Shown: positions 22,018 through 24,847 of the stretch, piece by piece
Layout of the letters: the number at the start of each line of letters is the position of its first letter
Numbering within the stretch: the first letter of the stretch is position 1
NCBI GenBank assembly: GCA_028456385.1
Contig: JALNQF010000530.1
Span: forward strand, 1-24,847
Direction: 5' to 3'
Source of the DNA: Ophiosphaerella korrae
Lineage: Eukaryota > Ascomycota > Dothideomycetes > Pleosporales > Phaeosphaeriaceae
DNA length: 24,847 nucleotides
Notes under the pieces: generated by a model
What the model was told of the DNA's origin: nothing
Databases searched by the model: none
The model's input: the letters and a program-made list of their open reading frames with translations, nothing else
Program-made: the position numbers and the translations under genes

Positions 22018-22115
22018 AAGTTATAGTAAAGATATTTTACTATAGAAATCTAGATTTTAGGTGTATTTTAGGGCGCGTAGCTTACTTATACGCACAGCTC
22101 GCTTATAAACTACGT
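22018..22115 (-). repeat. right TIR of the MITE
   Basis: Reverse complement of the left TIR. The outer copy of the subterminal unit reads AAGCGAGCTGTGCG on the minus strand, while the inner copy is unchanged (AAGTAAGCTACGCG). This end keeps TG and CA dinucleotides that the left end has lost. Confidence 0.85.
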
Positions 22116-22197
22116 TATAGGCTTTATTAATCTATTACGTTTTTTTTATAAGGTACTACTACTCTCTTTATATAAGTATTCTTCTTACTATAACTAT
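22116..22197 (-). pseudogene. element C internal fragment between the MITE and copia F
   Basis: On the minus strand it matches B from about 16670 to 16750 (shared: ATAGTTATAGTAAGAAGAAT and GTAATAGATTAATAAAGC versus GCAATAGATTAATAAAGC). It ends where the LTR of F begins. The five bases ACTAT (22193-22197) are the expected target duplication of F, whose partner would be outside the window. Confidence 0.8.
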
Positions 22198-22214
22198 TAT
22201 TAGATAAGTTATAT

Positions 22215-22250
22215 AATTAGATATACAATTAGATACGTAATTAGATACTT
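22215..22250 (+). repeat. 12-bp tandem repeat (3 units) near the start of the F LTR
   Basis: Units 22215-22226, 22227-22238 and 22239-22250, each AATTAGATA followed by TAC, CGT or CTT. Related ATTAGATA units are present in H (7680-7735). Repeats at this place in an LTR are often transcription-factor sites; that role is inference. Confidence 0.75.
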
Positions 22251-22274
22251 AATAGTATGTACGTAGAGAGGCGT

Positions 22275-22304
22275 AATAGATTCTAGGTGTACCTAGAATC
22301 TATT
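22275..22304. repeat. 30-bp palindrome in the F LTR
   Basis: Near-perfect palindrome with outer arms AATAGATTCTAGG and CCTAGAATCTATT around a TGTA centre. It lies in a segment of about 95 bp that is absent from the H LTR at the equivalent position. Confidence 0.85.
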
Positions 22305-22814
22305 AATTAGCTTGTTTAAGCTAGTGCTGCGATCTAATTAGCTTAGCGTATAGGCGTAACAATTACTAAGCTACTAACCTTACTATAGCTAAAAGGATTA
22401 TAGCTATAACCTTTACAAATAAAGGAATTAAACAAAGAATCTTATATATAAAGAGATAGACTATAACTAATATAATAAAGAAACTAGTACTTTAATAGAA
22501 GGGGTGTTAAGGATTTAGCTTACTACTATCTTAAGAGACCTAGCTAAGACTACTATATTATAGATATATAAATAGAGCGTAGGGCTAGAGATAGAGAGAT
22601 TAATTAATCTACTTAGTTTATACTTATTGCTTTTAAGTTATAAGTAACTAACTAAAAAAGGGCTTTTCTAAAAGCCTAAGTATCTCTCTCTAATAAGGCT
22701 CTTATATATCTATTACAAAAAAGCCTTTTTATAAAACTTCTATAACTTCCTTTAAATCTAATAATTAAGAGTTTTACTACCTTAACTAAGTTAAGTAAAC
22801 TAGTATCTACTTAT

Positions 22815-22874
22815 ATTAACTTAAGTATTAACTTAAGTATTAACTTAAGTATTAAGCTAAGTATTAAGCTAAGT
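22815..22874 (+). repeat. 12-bp tandem repeat, five units
   Basis: Three units ATTAACTTAAGT followed by two ATTAAGCTAAGT, in register. Each unit contains a short palindrome (CTTAAG or its AGCT variant). Copy differences are confined to two adjacent positions. Confidence 0.85.
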
Positions 22875-22887
22875 ACTATAAAGAGTA

Positions 22888-23105
22888 TTAGTAAAAAGTA
22901 CTAATCTCTTACTCTCTAGTAGCCCTACGCGCGTTAGTAAAAAGTACTATTCTCTTACCCTCTAGTAGTACTATAAGTATCTTTAAAAAGGGCGTAAATC
23001 TCTTACCTTTTAGTAGCCCTCTAATAACTCTTAAATTAAGCTAAGTACTATACTTAGCCTTAACTAAAGCGTACTATAAAAAGTAATAATCTCTTACTTT
23101 TTTAT
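22888..23105 (+). repeat. imperfect 46-47-bp repeats in the copia leader
   Basis: Units begin near 22890, 22936, 22983 and 23076, with a core AAAAAGTACTAATCTCTTAC followed by TCTAGTAG and often CCCT. The spacings (46, 47, 93) fit a period of about 46.5 with one unit too diverged to read (about 23030). The core resists RIP better than the flanks, having few CpA or TpG sites. Confidence 0.7.
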
Positions 23106-24390
23106 AACTTAGAGCTAAAACAAGATAGCTAGTATAACCTAACGCAATCTAACTATAATATTAAAGACTAATAAAGATTACACTATATAGATAATTTAAC
23201 TACAATCTAGATATATAGTATATAATATTTAGGATAAGATTTACTTAGAATCCTCTACTTAGCTAATTTAGAGACTAGAACTAATTAGAGCTCTAGTAAT
23301 AGCTAACTATACTCTAGTATTAGGTATTAAGACTCCTACGTAGTAGTCTAAACTCTTAGCTACTAGTTATAAGGCTTTTAAAGAAAACCTTAAATACTAT
23401 AAAATATTAGCTAAGTAATACTATAGTAACTAATATAAGTATAAAAAAGAGTAGTTAAGTCTCTAATATATTATAATATTTATCTAATCCTTAGTCTTAC
23501 AATATCTACTACGTACGTGCTACCTACTAAACTAATTTCTACGTTAGTAGCTATTAAACCTAAAGTAAACTATAAGTATAGATAAGCGTATTAAGTAAGA
23601 GCGTATATATAATAAATACCTTAAATTACTTAAGCTTATAAGAAGCCTAGTAAATTAGGATATATAGATAGCTAAGTATAACTACGCTACTACTAAGGCT
23701 AAAATATATTAAGTAGTAGAGTTACTATAAATTAATATAATTACTTAAGACTTTTTCGTAGCTATTAAACACGTAGTACTAATTTAGTCTATAACCTTTT
23801 AAGATAATAAAAGGCTATTACTTAGTATAAACTAGAAAGAGATAATAAAACGCTACTATAAGTATATAATAGTATACTATCCCCTAAATATAGAGAGGTG
23901 CAAAGCTACTTTTATAGTAGATAATACTTTACTTTACGCTACTAGTAGTAATACTACTTAGAGTAAGACTAGAAACGCTTTTCTTGTAGATAGCGCGCTA
24001 CTTAATAAATAGGGTAGACCTTGTAATTAATATAGACGTAGTAGTAATACTAACGTTAACTAAATAATAAGTTAAAGAGCTATAGGTAAATAATACCTAG
24101 CTTGTAAAAGACCTTATAAACTTAGTAATTACTACTATATTAATCCTAATAAAGTACTAGATTAGTAGACTCTAAGTAAGACTCTAAAAGAGCTTATTAA
24201 TTATAAACGTAAGTATAATATAACTTTATAAAGACTAATAAGAAGATAGTTAAAGTATTAAATAAAGCTTTATATAGAACTATACGCTAAGTTACTTTAG
24301 ATTACTAAAATCTATAAAGAAGATTAACTAGAAAGCTAGTAAATATTAAGTATTAAGAGCACTTTTATTACTAAAACTATAAAGAATACT
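23106..24390 (+). pseudogene. Ty1/copia gag of element F
   Basis: One frame runs the whole length with only TAA/TAG interruptions. Recognisable parts are a long helical Gag core, for example YKAFKENLKYYKILAKQYYS and a KYKKEQ segment, then RGPCNQ-like basic residues (read GRPCNQYRR), and a zinc knuckle at 24094-24132 with C-x2-C-x3-H-x4-C spacing (read Y-LA-C-KRP-Y-KLSN-Y; only one Cys survives). After it comes INPNKVLDQQ, corresponding to the P-x-KAPEWW-like segment that follows the knuckle in fungal copia Gag. It would form the particle and bind RNA. The start is approximate. Moderately RIPed: CAA, CAC and TGT codons remain. Confidence 0.72.
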
Positions 24391-24847
24391 TATCGAGGAA
24401 AAAAGCTACACTATTAACGTTACTAACAAAAAGCTCCTAATTAATAAATAAAACACTAAAAAAGAGTTTACTATTATAAAGACTAGCTAAAAAGGTAAAA
24501 AAATAATTAGATTAATACTAAAAAATATATATTTTAAGATATAGAAAGGAGATAGGACGAAATATTACTAAAAATAGAGTAAAAAAAGAGTTAAGAAAGA
24601 AATAGTCTTTATATTAAATAGAAATAAGTTTAAAAAATATTCTAATAGGCTAAAATATTCTTTTCTTTTTCTACTATATTTTCCTATTAATTATATTATT
24701 ATAGCTAACTTACTAACTATTATATTACGTAAGGAAATAAATATCTAAGTATAAGGAGCTATTTAGATAGGAAGAACATTAGACCTAGAGTTTATTTAGG
24801 TCCTAATTAATTCTAGTCCTATTCGTTATACTTACTATTTCTATATA
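24391..24847 (+). other. continuation of copia F, domain not recognised
   Basis: The gag frame stays open apart from TAA/TAG to the window end, ending in a segment with RPRVYLGP. Protease or integrase would be expected next, but I could not read their signature motifs. It may be a diverged linker, or another insertion may begin around 24400-24550, where the base composition becomes more A-rich. Confidence 0.35.

Larger units (their letters stand above)
21682..22115. mobile_element. 434-bp MITE with 98-bp terminal inverted repeats
   Basis: The TIRs run from 21682-21779 and 22018-22115 and start ACGTAGTTTACAAGTAAGC. They differ at about 6 positions, all transitions. TA flanks both sides (21680-21681 and 22116-22117). 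The homologous site in element B (near 16745, read in reverse) has a single TA with no insertion, proving the boundaries. The interior of about 240 bp has no coding frame. TA target choice and TIR organisation fit a non-autonomous Tc1/mariner or pogo-type element, but the TIRs match neither the Fot1-like G (whose ends are not seen) nor the mariner end at 574. The mobilising transposase is therefore unknown. Confidence 0.9.
9842..22197 (-). mobile_element. Ty3/gypsy element C, split by three later insertions
   Basis: C reads from right to left. Its pieces are 22116-22197, 21585-21681 and 9842-14550. Placed on the homologous element B they are contiguous, covering B positions from about 16670 to the end of pol, plus the 3' region and 3' LTR. 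The gaps are filled by the MITE (21682-22115) and by element B (14551-21584). The upstream part of C (gag and 5' LTR) was cut off by copia element F at 22198 and should lie beyond the right edge. The left 5-bp flank, 9837-9841, reads TTTAA; the matching duplication would be outside the window. Confidence 0.8.
22198..22750 (+). repeat. 5' LTR of Ty1/copia element F
   Basis: Starts TATTAGATAAG (TG to TA) at 22198 and is homologous over most of its length to the inverted LTR of H (7250-7738). The right boundary, about 22750, is approximate. It contains three 12-bp tandem units starting AATTAGATA (22215-22250) and a 30-bp palindrome (22275-22304). A TATA-like ATATATAAATAG (about 22563-22574) lies in a plausible promoter position. 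Copia gag follows downstream, so this is the 5' LTR. Confidence 0.7.
22751..23105 (+). other. 5' leader of copia F with tandem repeats
   Basis: No protein frame is recognised here. The stretch between LTR and gag holds two repeat arrays, annotated separately, and includes the least AT-rich spots of the area (CCCTACGCGCG near 22922). It is probably transcribed as the 5' untranslated leader. Confidence 0.55.

Noticed and set aside
21685..22112. MITE boundaries at GTTTACAAG...CTTATAAAC with the inner TA pair
   Set aside because: Comparison with the empty site in element B shows that ACGTA on each side belongs to the inserted sequence, moving the boundaries out to 21682 and 22115.
22496..22515. 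AGAAGGGG followed by TGTTAAGG as polypurine tract and LTR start of a copia element
   Set aside because: The sequence upstream is shared with H for another 300 bp, and copia gag follows downstream, so this lies inside the LTR and not at its edge.
22815..23105. CRISPR-like array
   Set aside because: The units are contiguous or imperfect with no unique spacers of constant length, and they lie in a retrotransposon leader.
1..24847. Mitochondrial or other organellar DNA, suggested by extreme AT richness
   Set aside because: The content is nuclear-type LTR retrotransposons and DNA transposons with CpA-to-TpA bias. No organellar genes or tRNAs are visible.

Overview
This window looks like gene-free, AT-rich heterochromatin from a filamentous ascomycete fungus. 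It is built almost entirely of transposable elements stacked inside one another and heavily mutated by repeat-induced point mutation (RIP). CpA and TpG are strongly depleted and TpA is in large excess. Recognisable element proteins are cut by TAA and TAG codons exactly where CAA, CAG or TGG would be expected, and the two LTRs of the one complete element differ only by transitions. No host gene, tRNA, rRNA or CRISPR is visible. The species cannot be named from this sequence; a RIP-proficient Pezizomycotina with AT-rich compartments fits best.

Layout from left to right. (1) 1-574: the end of a Tc1/mariner-like DNA transposon (element E), inserted in the gag of a minus-strand Ty3/gypsy element (D, 577-1548, with its 5' LTR at 1064-1548). 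D itself sits in the reverse-transcriptase region of a plus-strand Ty3/gypsy copy (A, 1549 to about 5070). A in turn abuts, and probably interrupts, a Fot1/pogo-type transposase (G, about 5072-6500). (2) 6500-7249: an unassigned stretch with one large hairpin. (3) About 7250-9841: the 3' part of a minus-strand Ty1/copia element (H). (4) 9842-22197: a minus-strand Ty3/gypsy element (C) interrupted by three younger insertions. These are a complete 7.03-kb Ty3/gypsy chromovirus (B, 14551-21584, 5-bp target duplication), a 434-bp MITE with 98-bp terminal inverted repeats (21682-22115, TA duplication), and a plus-strand Ty1/copia element (F, from 22198 to past the window end).

B, C and A (and D by its gag and LTR) are related members of one chromovirus lineage. 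In B, gag, protease, reverse transcriptase, RNase H, integrase and a C-terminal chromodomain lie in one uninterrupted frame over about 5.5 kb, broken only by TAA/TAG. Between the pol stop and the 3' LTR, copies A, B and C all keep a recognisable reading frame on the opposite strand, encoding a lysine-rich, probably coiled-coil peptide. This antisense frame is the most interesting candidate for an under-described component.

B serves as an internal reference. Because it is homologous to C, it supplies the empty site for the MITE and lets the three C fragments be joined unambiguously. Insertion order can be read from the nesting, and the younger insertions (B, F) keep more CpA than the older ones (A, G, H).
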